NCBI GenBank assembly: GCA_963781725.1
Contig: CAWAGV010000001.1
Span: forward strand, 248,001-312,000
Length of the DNA stretch: 64,000 bases
Direction of reading: 5' to 3'
Source: BOG-931 sp963781725
GTDB taxonomy: Bacteria; Pseudomonadota; Alphaproteobacteria; Rhizobiales; Xanthobacteraceae
In this document: positions 54,224 through 63,660 of the stretch, in pieces
Layout: the number at the start of each line of letters is the position of its first letter
Position numbering within the stretch: the stretch's first letter is position 1
Made by a program: the position numbers and the translations under genes
The notes under the pieces: model-generated
The model's input: the letters and a program-made list of their open reading frames with translations, nothing else
The model's database searches: none
What the model was told of the DNA's origin: nothing

Positions 54224-55030
54224 CTAAGCCCCCGGACGAACGCCACGCAAGCCAGCATTTTTTATTGCACTAGCGATCACGCCGTTTTGTTTTGCATCGT
54301 GTATGAAGTCATTCACGACGGGTAGTGCGGCTGCGTTGCTCTTGGGAATGGCGACCGACATTTGGACCGTATTGAGTGGTTCCACTAGAACACTAGCCCC
54401 CGGAACTTCTGCCGCGACAATATAAGCGATATGCGTGTAGTCTGCGTACACATCGATGCGACCAAATGAGAGTGCCTCCTGCGCGGCCGCAAAACCGCCG
54501 GTAAGGTGCACGATCGTAGCGTTCTTAAGCGTGCGATTTAGATAACCGTCTGTTGCAGCACCTTGAGCAACGCCTACTCTAACACCATGGCGGTCAACTT
54601 CATTTGGTGTGGTCAACATACTTCCGGGCCGTGCCACGTAACTATTATTGACCGCCATGAAGGGATCACCAAAAGCGAGCTGCGCGGTTCGAGACAGGTC
54701 CCGCGGCGCGAAACCCACGTCCCACTCGTCCTTACCTATACTCAGATTATAACGCACGATGTTTTCATAAGGTATCAAACGAACCGGAATGCCGAGCTTA
54801 GCGCCAAGTGCATTGGCGAGATCTAACGACACGCCAGCGAGTTGCCCTTCCAGATTGCGCGTTACCAGTACCGGATTGGAAGTTATGACAGCAACGCGAA
54901 GCTCTCCCTTGGGTGCGATAGTAGCCACCGCCGTCTTCGGTGTGTTCGGCGGTTGCTGTGCGTTGGTCGAATGTATGCAGATCAGAACTGCCAGTGCGCC
55001 ACCGAAGCCGCGTATACTTGCTTTGAGCAT
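54224..55030 (-). CDS. ABC-type solute-binding protein, family 3
   Basis: Protein of 268 residues with a signal peptide ending T-N-A-Q. The family 3 pattern is clear: L-R-V-A-V-I-T-S-N-P, L-A-G-V-S-L-D-L-A-N-A-L-G, and W-D-V-G-F-A-P-R-D-L. It binds an amino acid or similar solute in the periplasm. No permease or ATPase gene is beside it, so it is an orphan or acts as a sensor. Confidence 0.85.
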   Translation of the reverse strand: MLKASIRGFGGALAVLICIHSTNAQQPPNTPKTAVATIAPKGELRVAVITSNPVLVTRNLEGQLAGVSLDLANALGAKLGIPVRLIPYENIVRYNLSIGKDEWDVGFAPRDLSRTAQLAFGDPFMAVNNSYVARPGSMLTTPNEVDRHGVRVGVAQGAATDGYLNRTLKNATIVHLTGGFAAAQEALSFGRIDVYADYTHIAYIVAAEVPGASVLVEPLNTVQMSVAIPKSNAAALPVVNDFIHDAKQNGVIASAIKNAGLRGVRPGA

Positions 55031-55274
55031 GGATCCGTTCCTTCGATTAGGGGCCGGCCGATTCAGTTTTCGGATTTTCTTCTTAGACTAACGGGAGTCG
55101 AGAAAAAGAAGCCGAGCATCGGTCCATATCGTATTGTAATTTCTAGGATTGTCATCACTTGTCCAATATTCTAGAAACCTGGGATCGAACGGGACGTTGT
55201 TGGTAGGCGGCTACTTGCCGCGGTTGCGAATTGAATTCGCGTGAGGAATCCACCAACGGTCAGAGGCGCAGCCG

Positions 55275-56033
55275 ATGCCACCCGCGAATGATCAGGGAAT
55301 GGCGGATGAATTCAAAATTTCCAACGAAGCCACGCGACTATATATCATTGGAGATATTCACGGTCGTTCCGATCTACTCGATCGAATCGTCGATCAAATC
55401 AATCGAGACATTGAAAAATACGACAGTGGGAAATGCCTAACGATTACGTTAGGTGACTATGTTGATCGAGGACCGGATTCACGAGGCGTACTCGAGCGTC
55501 TCTCCCGTAACCCATTTCCGACACGCTATATCGCGCTCAAGGGCAACCATGAGGCGCTGTTGAGCGATTTTTTGCATGACCCCGGTGTTGCAGGCTCTTG
55601 GCGACGCATGGGTGGCCTGGAAACGCTGTACTCCTACCGAATTCCTACAGCTGACTTGATGCTGGGGAAAGGCTTTGACGAAGCAGCCCGCGCTTTGAGA
55701 GCTGCGATACCTGACGAGCATCGTGCTTTTTTGGCGTCTCTAAAGCCGTGTGCAAGCAATGAAGATTATTTTCTGTGTCACGCTGGGATTCGACCGGGTA
55801 CGCCGTTTGAACGGCAAAACATCAAAGATCTGTTGTGGATCCGCGATGAGTTTTTGAATAGTGAGCGCCATTTCGGAAAGATGGTTATCCATGGTCATTC
55901 CCCTAATGAATGGCCCCAGATTATGCCTAATCGCGTCAACATCGATACTGGAGCCTTCGCAACTGGCCGTCTGACCTGTCTGGTCGTTGAAGGGGATCGT
56001 CGCCGTTTCCTATTCAGCGGACAGACGGCTTAG
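55275..56033 (+). CDS. PPP-type metallophosphoesterase, copy 2
   Basis: Protein of 252 residues, paralogue of the gene at 38229-38969. G-D-I-H-G-R-S-D-L-L, G-D-Y-V-D-R-G-P-D-S-R, K-G-N-H-E and I-H-G-H-S-P are conserved, as is L-L-W-I-R-D-E-F. GAGG lies eight bases before the ATG; a second ATG at 55299 is possible. No low-molecular-weight (Wzb-like) phosphatase is in the window, so one of the two may serve the autokinase. Confidence 0.88.
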   Translation: MPPANDQGMADEFKISNEATRLYIIGDIHGRSDLLDRIVDQINRDIEKYDSGKCLTITLGDYVDRGPDSRGVLERLSRNPFPTRYIALKGNHEALLSDFLHDPGVAGSWRRMGGLETLYSYRIPTADLMLGKGFDEAARALRAAIPDEHRAFLASLKPCASNEDYFLCHAGIRPGTPFERQNIKDLLWIRDEFLNSERHFGKMVIHGHSPNEWPQIMPNRVNIDTGAFATGRLTCLVVEGDRRRFLFSGQTA

Positions 56034-56281
56034 TCGCAGTTTTCCTATATGTCGGATAAGTTCCGCCGAGTACCGAGTCTTTCGGATACGGCAGTTTTGT
56101 GTCGGCAGCGTTAATCCGCTGCATAAATAATCTCTTTATCTCAATATCTTAGGTGGATGCGAGCAAATATGGCCGGCTTGACCTACCACGTCTGAGTTAG
56201 CATGTTCGCTTCGAGAATGGGCCGTGTGACGTTGTCGGCGTGCTGCAAAGACGACGACCTCGAAGGAGTAATTGATCTAAC

Positions 56282-56798
56282 ATGAGTGGCGATTTTGCTT
56301 CGCGCTGGTATGTCGTGCAAACTCGTTCGCACGCCGAGTCCAAGGCGTGCGCGCACTTGCGCCGCCAAGGCTTCAGCATCTATCTGCCATGCTATCTCAA
56401 GCAACGTCGGCACGCACGGCGCATTGAAATGGTCCGGGCGCCACTTTTCCCCAGTTACCTGTTTGTTTCGATTGATATTGCCACGCAGCGTTGGCGTTCG
56501 ATTGACTCGACCATCGGCGTCACCAAACTTGTCCGCGACTGCGACCGTCCGGCACCGGTCCCTCAGTATGTCATAGATGCATTAAGGCGTCGCGAAGACG
56601 CCAACGGACTTGTTCAGCTTGATCGTCGGCCACGGTTTTCTCCAGGCGACAAGATTTCGCGTGGTGGGCGGGGCGCTCTGTGACCATTACGGTCTCTATG
56701 AAGGAATGAGCAGTCGCGAGCGCGTCGCTATTCTGCTCGAGCTGCTTGGCCGTAAAGTGCGCGTTGTTTTGGATAATGAAGCCGTCGAAGCGGCGTAG
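56282..56798 (+). pseudogene. NusG/RfaH-like antiterminator, frameshifted
   Basis: The NGN domain is intact: R-W-Y-V-V-Q-T-R-S-H-A-E, Y-L-P-C-Y-L-K, P-L-F-P-S-Y-L-F-V. After F-S-P-G-D-K-I the frame changes, and the KOW-like end (R-V-V-G-G-A-L-C-D-H-Y-G-L-Y-E-G) is in the next frame. Removing one T from the TTT at 56655-56657 restores about 171 residues. Such proteins let RNA polymerase read through long polysaccharide operons. AGGAG precedes the ATG. Either a pseudogene or a sequencing error. Confidence 0.8.
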
Positions 56799-56803
56799 TC
56801 GGC

Positions 56804-58399
56804 CTAGCGCAAACGCTGGGCTCGACTCGCATTCGCCGTGCCATTGACGGGGATCATGGCGGCCGCTTGATTGGACGTGGGGATGACCTCGCGCAGGGAA
56901 TTTCTATCCATGTATCCGTCGGTCGGTCTTTCGGCTGGCATATTGGAATGCCCGTTTTCCCGTCGCCAATAACTGGCCTCAATGACTGCTTTTTCGGAAC
57001 GACGTTCGCCGGTAAACATGAATCGCATTGTCATTAAAGCAATGCGTAGGTCGAGCCAAGGCGAGGCATTGTGAATGTACCAATCGTCAAGAGCGCCCTT
57101 TTCCTCTGCGGTGATGAGATTGCCGCCATTGATTTGGGCCCAACCGGTGATGCCGGGTCGAACCAGGAGGCGTAAGTTTGAGTTCTTTGGCTGATCGCAG
57201 GGCAGAAGCGGCCGCGGTCCGATCAACGACATCTCGCCAACAAGCACATTGAGCAATTGCGGAAGTTCATCGATGCGCGTCTCGCGCAACAATCGTCCGA
57301 CAATTGAGATACGATCGCCATCGCATGCCCGGTTACCTTGTCGATCAAACGGTGAGCGTAAGGTACGAAATTTGTACAGCAGGAAGTATTTGCCGTTACG
57401 TCCAAGGCGCTTTTGCCAGAACACAACCGGTGAACCTATGGCAAACAATATCACTACTGAGGCAATCAAAAATAGCGGCGAAAAAACGATGATGGCTATG
57501 AGCGCAACGACGAAATCGACGATACGCTTGGCACCAAAATAGCTCGACAATGGAGCGGTGAGCAGGCTGGAAGGCTCAATTGCTTGAAGTGGGACAGTTT
57601 GCCGAACCGATCGCAAATGCTCTAAGCCGATCAATTTTGGCACAAAATCCAAGCCTATGTCGCGTTGCTGGCATATCCGGCGCACTTGATCCATTGATCC
57701 GGGCGACAGCAAGTGCTCATCACCGCCAACGATAACCCGATCGATGTGAACGCCATGGACGGCAAACTCTTCGATGACTGGCTCAAGTTGATTTGAGACC
57801 CCGACGACCGGCACCCCGCACATTGCTCGGCCGAGCAATTTTTGATCATCGTCGAGGACGGCAACGACATGACGTTGATCAGGTGAGTGGGCCCGCAGCA
57901 ATTTAATATACAGCGAAGTCAAAGACGACGAGCCGATCATGAGAATATGCTCTATCGCCGAGGGATCGGTCTGGTTCGTATTTTGACTCGGTTTATCAAA
58001 CACCATCATGACGGTGCGCGTGATGAGTAGCCCAGCCGTCAGAATGAGCGCATGGAGGATGGGAGTGGTACGCGGAATACCTTCCAAACGCGTAAAAGTG
58101 AAAAGGACCAGGCTCGTCGTCAGTTCAGCCGTGACGACTGCTTTGACGATGTTGATAGCGTCATGCGCGGAGAAATAGCGCGAGATGCCGTCTGCGACTC
58201 GAAATGTCAAAAGGGCAAGGATTGTAAGGGCGAAGGAGAGGACACAATATAAGACCGTGATTTCAGCCCCGGTAGCGGACAAAATGTAGGCGTCGCGGAA
58301 ATATAAGGCGAGCAAGGGAGCTGAAGCTGCCAAAAAAACATCTAATAAAGAAAGCCGGAAGGGAAACGTGCTACGGGACGAAGGGAATAATAATGCCAT
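56804..58399 (-). CDS. initiating sugar-phosphate transferase (WbaP/WcaJ-like)
   Basis: Protein of 531 residues. Four to five N-terminal membrane helices and a CoA-binding-like domain (residues about 150-260) lead to the bacterial sugar transferase domain: W-Q-K-R-L-G-R-N-G, K-F-R-T-L, D-E-L-P-Q, I-G-P-R-P-L, R-P-G-I-T-G-W-A-Q-I. It moves a sugar phosphate onto undecaprenyl phosphate, the first step of repeat-unit assembly. The final 45 residues are extra to the family. It converges on the antiterminator gene. Confidence 0.93.
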   Translation of the reverse strand: MALLFPSSRSTFPFRLSLLDVFLAASAPLLALYFRDAYILSATGAEITVLYCVLSFALTILALLTFRVADGISRYFSAHDAINIVKAVVTAELTTSLVLFTFTRLEGIPRTTPILHALILTAGLLITRTVMMVFDKPSQNTNQTDPSAIEHILMIGSSSLTSLYIKLLRAHSPDQRHVVAVLDDDQKLLGRAMCGVPVVGVSNQLEPVIEEFAVHGVHIDRVIVGGDEHLLSPGSMDQVRRICQQRDIGLDFVPKLIGLEHLRSVRQTVPLQAIEPSSLLTAPLSSYFGAKRIVDFVVALIAIIVFSPLFLIASVVILFAIGSPVVFWQKRLGRNGKYFLLYKFRTLRSPFDRQGNRACDGDRISIVGRLLRETRIDELPQLLNVLVGEMSLIGPRPLLPCDQPKNSNLRLLVRPGITGWAQINGGNLITAEEKGALDDWYIHNASPWLDLRIALMTMRFMFTGERRSEKAVIEASYWRRENGHSNMPAERPTDGYMDRNSLREVIPTSNQAAAMIPVNGTANASRAQRLR

Positions 58400-59057
58400 C
58401 GGACCGACTCTCTCGCAAACTCAAGAAGTGGCTATTGACTAAAATTCCTCCGGCACAGCTCGCCGCCGGGTGCAAAGAAGGGGCGGGCGCCTGTGTGGTG
58501 GAATTTGGAGCGCCCTAATCCGTGATTAATAGTTGGTATACTGCACCGCGGTCGTGACGGCAATTTGCAGGCTAGGAAAAGAATCATTAAGAATAATCGT
58601 AAGGGTTATTACTGGACCGGTCGGATGTGGCTGGGTATCTGAAAGTAGGTCTGAGCCACGGCCGCGACGTACCGTTTTGACGTTGAGGCGTAGGCGCGAT
58701 GAGAACGCGCGACCGATTGGCGGTTATGAGGCGCGGGCCGCTTCCGCCGGCATCAAGGCGGCCCGCGCCGATTTACGCAGCAGCAGGGACGGCAGGTTGT
58801 TGGTGGCGGTTACGGCGATCGCGTTGATGCTGGCCGTGCGCCATCCCACGGCGGTTCGGCTGGGCACTCAGCAGGCCAGCCTGAGCCCGCAAAGCCGATG
58901 CCAGATCTCAAAAATAGGCAAAAAAGTGGCAATTCCAACACACACTTGGTGAATCTCATGCCGTCAACAGTCTAGCCGGTCGATTTAATGATAAGTCCTG
59001 ATGAAATTCTCGATTTCATGCGATTGAATGGCGCGTTTGGGTTGTGGGGGTATTTTC
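58400..59057. promoter_or_regulatory. divergent region before the second export operon
   Basis: 658 bases between the sugar transferase start and the second export lipoprotein gene. An open plus frame at 58533-58952 has one hydrophobic stretch but no good start or resemblance, and is not called. The promoters of both flanking genes should lie here. Confidence 0.45.
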
Positions 59058-59630
59058 ATGTTCAGATATTGGTCCCGGGCGGCGGTTCTGCTGATCGGGC
59101 TTCAAGTAGCTGGCTGCTTTGCCGATTTCGGGCCCGTTGTGGTTCCAACCGAACCAGTCCCGATCGCATACACTTCGACGGTTTTGCATGTCGGCGATCG
59201 CATCAAAGTCACTGTCTACGGCGAGGAAAATCTCAACGGCGTCTACGACGTCAATCCGGCTGGCTATGTGGCGCTGCCGTTAGCTGGATCGGTCAGGGCG
59301 GCGGGACGGACAACCACTGAGCTGCAAGGTGAGATCACGCGGCTCTACAAAAGCGAGTATCTGCAGAGTCCACAGGTCACCGTCGATATTGCGGGCCTTC
59401 GGCCTTTCTTTGTGATGGGAGAGGTCAAAAGTCCGGGCGAATACGCCTACCAGAACGGTCTCAATGTGATCAACGCCGTCTCGGCGGCTGGTGGCCTCAC
59501 CTTTCGCGGGAACCGTGGGCACGTTCTGATCCAGCATGCCGGAGAGGAGGTGTGGAACGACTATCCGTTGATACCGTCTATCCCCGTTGCACCGGGAGAT
59601 CAGATTCGCGTTCCCGAACGATACTTCTAG
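59058..59630 (+). CDS. polysaccharide export lipoprotein (GumB-like)
   Basis: Protein of 190 residues with lipobox V-A-G-C. The PES domain (V-L-H-V-G-D-R-I-K-V-T-V-Y-G-E, A-L-P-L-A-G-S-V-R-A-A-G-R) and one SLBB repeat (F-F-V-M-G-E-V-K-S-P-G-E-Y) make it shorter than the export protein at 45402. GGGGG precedes the ATG at 59058. It is first in the second export operon. Confidence 0.92.
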   Translation: MFRYWSRAAVLLIGLQVAGCFADFGPVVVPTEPVPIAYTSTVLHVGDRIKVTVYGEENLNGVYDVNPAGYVALPLAGSVRAAGRTTTELQGEITRLYKSEYLQSPQVTVDIAGLRPFFVMGEVKSPGEYAYQNGLNVINAVSAAGGLTFRGNRGHVLIQHAGEEVWNDYPLIPSIPVAPGDQIRVPERYF

Positions 59631-59697
59631 GATCGTGATCATTTATTGCTCTGCTTCACCCCGTTTTTTTACGGTGCAAGGTAGTTCGGGATATCGG

Positions 59698-61056
59698 ATG
59701 CGTGGGGGTATTTCAGATCGAATATTGCCCTTGCTTCCCGCAGCGTTGGGTACGTTTTGTCTGTTGGCATGCATCACCGTTGCGGTGGCGCAGCAGCAAC
59801 CGCCAGAACTTTCAGAATCCGATGTGTTGACCACACCGTCTGACGTACTGTCGTATAACGGCTGGCTGCTTTATCCAGAAATCACCGCGTATGCCATAGG
59901 AACTGACAATCTGTTTCAAACGTCGACCGATCCGATCGGGGTCGGAGGTGTTGGTTACAAACCAAAGCTTGTAGCGGCGTGGACCGACGGTATTCACACA
60001 ACGATGCTGTATGGCAATTTGGATCAGCGATTTTATCCAACACACAGCGATTTGAATACGTTCGATCGCAATGGCGGGTTCACTCAACAATATTCGCCAC
60101 TGCCAGATCTCAATTTCAAGCTTCAGGGAGATTATACTCACCTTACCTATACGGGTGTGGTCAGTGCAATTCCCGGCGCTCTCGTTTCGCCGGGGCCGCC
60201 GCCCGGTGTTCAACCCAATCCAACATTAACGGTGCAGGGCCAAAATGTGTTCGTCAATCCGACCGACACGTGGAGCGCCCTGGCGTCAGTCCAAAAACTT
60301 TTTAATCACGGCGTCGTCAACCTCATGGGAACGGTGGCGCAGACCACCTACACAAACCAATCAACGCAATTTTTGGCAGGGACCCCAAATTACACTCAGG
60401 AGACGTTCGCAGGAGATGGGGCGACTTGGCTCGGGCCGCTGCTCTATTTGTTTTCTGACGGCACCTATTCCGCGCACAATGCTGCGCAGATCAATGCCTC
60501 GCCTGGTGATAATTCAATTGCTTATCGAGCGCGCGGCGGCATTGCCACACGCCAGGAGGCGTTATTTTCGGCGGCAGCCTATTACGGTTATCAGGGGTCG
60601 AATGACAAATTCGGAGGGCGGGCAGGTGGCGAGATTTATGGTGGCCATCTGTCGTACAATCCAACCGCACAGCTGAGCTTCACGGCGGCGATCGACGAAA
60701 CGATCAACAAAGCGACGCCGGGAGCGTTCTCCAATCTTGCCCTGAGTTTGCCGACGCCGTCGGCCGCAGTTGTTTCCCCGAGCAGTTCAACAAAGATTAC
60801 CTCGCCAACATTGCAAGTCGTCTATCACGTCACCGACCAATGGTCGACTTTTGGCACTTTCGGACTGTCGCATATCGAGTTCATCGGGAGTTCTGAGCTT
60901 GAAAATGCCTGGCTCGCTGATGCGGTGCTGCGGTACGAGATGTCACGACGTTGGACCTTTAGTTGGGAGTATCAGTATACCGCAATTATCTCGAACGTGC
61001 CCTTGAGTAGTTCCAGGCGCAATTACCTGTACACTGCGGCGACTTACAGGTTTTGA
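59698..61056 (+). CDS. outer-membrane beta-barrel protein of the EPS operon
   Basis: Protein of 452 residues with a signal peptide ending V-A-V-A-Q. The rest alternates hydrophobic and polar residues as in barrels of the putative porin 2 group (BBP2), with the final aromatic strand T-A-A-T-Y-R-F. Such genes often follow GumB-like lipoproteins and may form part of the export pore. An upstream in-frame start at 59587 would bury the signal. Confidence 0.78.
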   Translation: MRGGISDRILPLLPAALGTFCLLACITVAVAQQQPPELSESDVLTTPSDVLSYNGWLLYPEITAYAIGTDNLFQTSTDPIGVGGVGYKPKLVAAWTDGIHTTMLYGNLDQRFYPTHSDLNTFDRNGGFTQQYSPLPDLNFKLQGDYTHLTYTGVVSAIPGALVSPGPPPGVQPNPTLTVQGQNVFVNPTDTWSALASVQKLFNHGVVNLMGTVAQTTYTNQSTQFLAGTPNYTQETFAGDGATWLGPLLYLFSDGTYSAHNAAQINASPGDNSIAYRARGGIATRQEALFSAAAYYGYQGSNDKFGGRAGGEIYGGHLSYNPTAQLSFTAAIDETINKATPGAFSNLALSLPTPSAAVVSPSSSTKITSPTLQVVYHVTDQWSTFGTFGLSHIEFIGSSELENAWLADAVLRYEMSRRWTFSWEYQYTAIISNVPLSSSRRNYLYTAATYRF

Positions 61057-61165
61057 AGCTGCAAAGCGCTTAGAACGATGGCAAAGACTAAGCTCAAGCC
61101 GGATGGACTTACTCATTAATTCGATCTACTTTGGTCGTGCGGCATTCGGGATAAGGGTCAGGCAC

Positions 61166-61510
61166 ATGTCTAAGGTTTTATTGTTGGTGGGCGCTGTGAT
61201 TTGCCTCTTTGGAGATTCCGCTTTTGCGGTGACCGGGCCGGTTCAAAATCATAAACATCGCGCAGGCTTGCATGCTTCTGGCATCGTTGTCGCCAAGGCA
61301 GCCTGCATCCTTCCTGGTACAACGGACAGCTCCGGTGATCTGATAAGCCCCGGTGGGCCGTGTAACGGCAATAATGGCTTTGGGAACGGAAGCGAACCTT
61401 CGTGCAGCCTTTCTTGTAATGGGAACGTTTGCTCGACAATCTGCAACGGTGCTGACACACCTCCCGGAAATTCTGGCAACGGCGGTGCATCCAAAGAGCC
61501 GCATCGTTAG
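61166..61510 (+). CDS. small exported Cys/Gly/Asn-rich protein
   Basis: Protein of 114 residues with a signal peptide ending S-A-F-A-V. The mature part contains six cysteines in the last 65 residues (S-C-S-L-S-C-N-G-N-V-C-S-T-I-C-N) among Gly/Asn/Ser repeats, and ends K-E-P-H-R. AAGGG precedes the ATG. It lies between the barrel and the third ligase, so it may be a secreted part of the matrix. Confidence 0.62.
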   Translation: MSKVLLLVGAVICLFGDSAFAVTGPVQNHKHRAGLHASGIVVAKAACILPGTTDSSGDLISPGGPCNGNNGFGNGSEPSCSLSCNGNVCSTICNGADTPPGNSGNGGASKEPHR

Positions 61511-61570
61511 TCGGCGTTGGAAACCGCCCGCACCTCCCGTATTTGACCGGGAGCGCGGTGGGTTTCGGCA

Positions 61571-63043
61571 GTGAAGTTTGGATATACCCGAAAACGGGGC
61601 ATTACGACTGAATGGGTTTTATTCGGCGCGTTTATGGCCGCGCTTGCTTGGACGCCCTATTGGTATGGCAGCAATGATCTGATTACGTGGGGCATTAACG
61701 CGGTTCTATTCCCCGGTCTGATGCTGATCTACGAGGTTGCGCTCCTGGTACGGGGCCAAGAGCGCCCAGTGGCGGTCCGTCAGCTCCGGCTTCCAATCGC
61801 GCTTTTTGTCACCGTTGCACTCTGGGTTCTCGTGCAAGATGCAACTTGGACCCCGCTGTCGTGGCATCATCCGATTTGGGCGATGAGCGCGGACGCGCTA
61901 AACGCGCCTGTTGACGGCAGCATCAGCGTCAATCGCAATGTAACGACATTAGCGCTGGTCCGGCTGATTACCTCGGCAAGTGTATTCTGGCTTGCCGTTC
62001 AGCTTTGTCGCAACTCGAAGCGGGCGAGTTCCTTCGTCATCACGATTGTGACGATCATTGCAGCCTATTGCGTTTATGGCCTCGTAGATCTCGCAACGGT
62101 AAAGTTGGAAAATACCGCTGGACCGAGTTTTCTGACTTCAACATTCATCAATCACAATCACTTTGCGGCCTATGGCGGGATTGGTCTTATCGTCGGATGC
62201 GGCCAGATCTTGAAAATTTTTCGCGGCACGTTGGGGACCCGTGGTGGATCCCTGCGGTTCAAAATTGCGGCCTTTATTGAGACTGCCGTGCATAACGCAG
62301 GGCCATTTCTGGTGGTAGCCTTCGTGATCGCTGTCGCCGTCCTCCTCACCGGCTCCCGGGGTGGAATCATGGCAACGGGTCTCGGCGTCACCAGTCTCGC
62401 CGTATTGATGTTCGGTCAGCGCGATGTCCAGTCTAGGGAACGTCGTTTGGCCTTGGTCATAGGTGTCATCACTGTTGCAACCGTTGCAGTGATTTTAATG
62501 TTTTTTGGTGACAATTTAGCCTTTGCGCTCGCGGAGAAGGGTTTGTCGGATCGCAGTCGAATGGCGGTCTACATGATTACGCTACGCTCAATTTGGGATG
62601 CTCCTCTATTTGGATACGGGTACGGCACTTTTGCCGACGTTTTTCCAATGATTCGTGATCGATCGGTTAGCGTGCTTGGCTCTTGGGAGCAGGCCCATGA
62701 CACCTACCTCGAGGTATTCCAGGGCCTTGGTATTGTTTTTGGATCGATGCTTGTGTTGAGCGTCGCCGTTCTCCTGGCTAAATGCTGCAAGGCGGCGATT
62801 GCGCGTCAAGAGGCGATCATGCCGGCGGTGGCGACGAGCATTGGTTTGCTCCTCGGTATCCATTCCTTGGTCGATTTCAGCTTGCAGATCCAAGCGGTGA
62901 TCTTGACGTTTATGGCCATACTCGGAGCCGGTGTCGCAGAGGCGTTGCCGGATTTGGTGGCAAACGGTGGCGTGTCGCCAATGCTCAGGAGGCATAACCA
63001 CACAGGTTATAGCGCGCCGCGTTCAAGTGTCAGAAGGTCATGA
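61571..63043 (+). CDS. O-antigen ligase/polymerase-like protein C
   Basis: Membrane protein of 490 residues with about twelve hydrophobic segments. L-T-G-S-R-G-G-I near residue 260 and G-Y-G-Y-G-T-F-A-D-V-F-P-M with Q-A-H-D-T-Y-L-E-V near 345-380 match protein B. The start is a GTG. It overlaps the next gene by four bases (ATGA). Confidence 0.88.
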   Translation: MKFGYTRKRGITTEWVLFGAFMAALAWTPYWYGSNDLITWGINAVLFPGLMLIYEVALLVRGQERPVAVRQLRLPIALFVTVALWVLVQDATWTPLSWHHPIWAMSADALNAPVDGSISVNRNVTTLALVRLITSASVFWLAVQLCRNSKRASSFVITIVTIIAAYCVYGLVDLATVKLENTAGPSFLTSTFINHNHFAAYGGIGLIVGCGQILKIFRGTLGTRGGSLRFKIAAFIETAVHNAGPFLVVAFVIAVAVLLTGSRGGIMATGLGVTSLAVLMFGQRDVQSRERRLALVIGVITVATVAVILMFFGDNLAFALAEKGLSDRSRMAVYMITLRSIWDAPLFGYGYGTFADVFPMIRDRSVSVLGSWEQAHDTYLEVFQGLGIVFGSMLVLSVAVLLAKCCKAAIARQEAIMPAVATSIGLLLGIHSLVDFSLQIQAVILTFMAILGAGVAEALPDLVANGGVSPMLRRHNHTGYSAPRSSVRRS

Positions 63044-63660
63044 TGCGCACCCTTCGCCTCCTGACTACGGCCGCTCTTGTTGGCTCCTGTGCGCTAACAG
63101 TGTCACTTGGACTGAACATCATTCGCTTTTATGTGGCGAATGCGGAGGTCGGTGCCGACGACGATCTCAGCGAAGCGCTTCGTCCCTGGATTGACGCCTC
63201 CGGGCTTAGCTTCGTCGCCCGCCAAGCTGTGCTCACGGCTATACCTTATGCGAATGAAAATAAATTCCGCATTCTACGACGCAACGCACTAAGCGGGCTC
63301 CTTGCCGAGAAACCGATTGCCACCGGTTATTGGCTGGCGTTAGCGCAGATTCGGTTCGCCACCGAACAAAACTCCACCAGCGTTGCAGATGCGTTGGCGA
63401 TGTCCGTACTCACTGGCGCTAACGAAGCGTCTATGATGTCGCAGCGGGCGAGTTTTGACGCAGTCTATTGGGAACTTCTGCCACAAGATGCTCGACAGCG
63501 TGCAGCCATGGAATTATCGCCGCCCGATCTCTCGCCAGCTGAGATAGTTCCGGTTCGGGCGGCTCTAGCACGAAAGTCGGACGCGGTCCGGCAACAGATC
63601 CGCGCTGTTTTTCAAGCTCAAGGGCTGACGCCGGAACGCCTGGCGGCGCTGGGTCTATAA
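63040..63660 (+). CDS. membrane-anchored helical protein C (ligase partner)
   Basis: Protein of 206 residues starting inside the stop of the ligase-like gene. One membrane helix (L-T-T-A-A-L-V-G-S-C-A-L-T-V-S-L-G-L) precedes a helical tail with Y-W-L-A-L-A-Q-I-R-F and M-S-V-L-T-G-A-N-E-A-S, related to the proteins at 40930 and 51895. The C-terminus is charged. The family is unknown to me. Confidence 0.74.
   Translation: MMRTLRLLTTAALVGSCALTVSLGLNIIRFYVANAEVGADDDLSEALRPWIDASGLSFVARQAVLTAIPYANENKFRILRRNALSGLLAEKPIATGYWLALAQIRFATEQNSTSVADALAMSVLTGANEASMMSQRASFDAVYWELLPQDARQRAAMELSPPDLSPAEIVPVRAALARKSDAVRQQIRAVFQAQGLTPERLAALGL

Noticed and set aside
58533..58952. Plus-strand open frame of 139 residues before the second export operon
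   Set aside because: No ribosome binding site or homology; only one hydrophobic stretch. It lies in a region expected to hold promoters.
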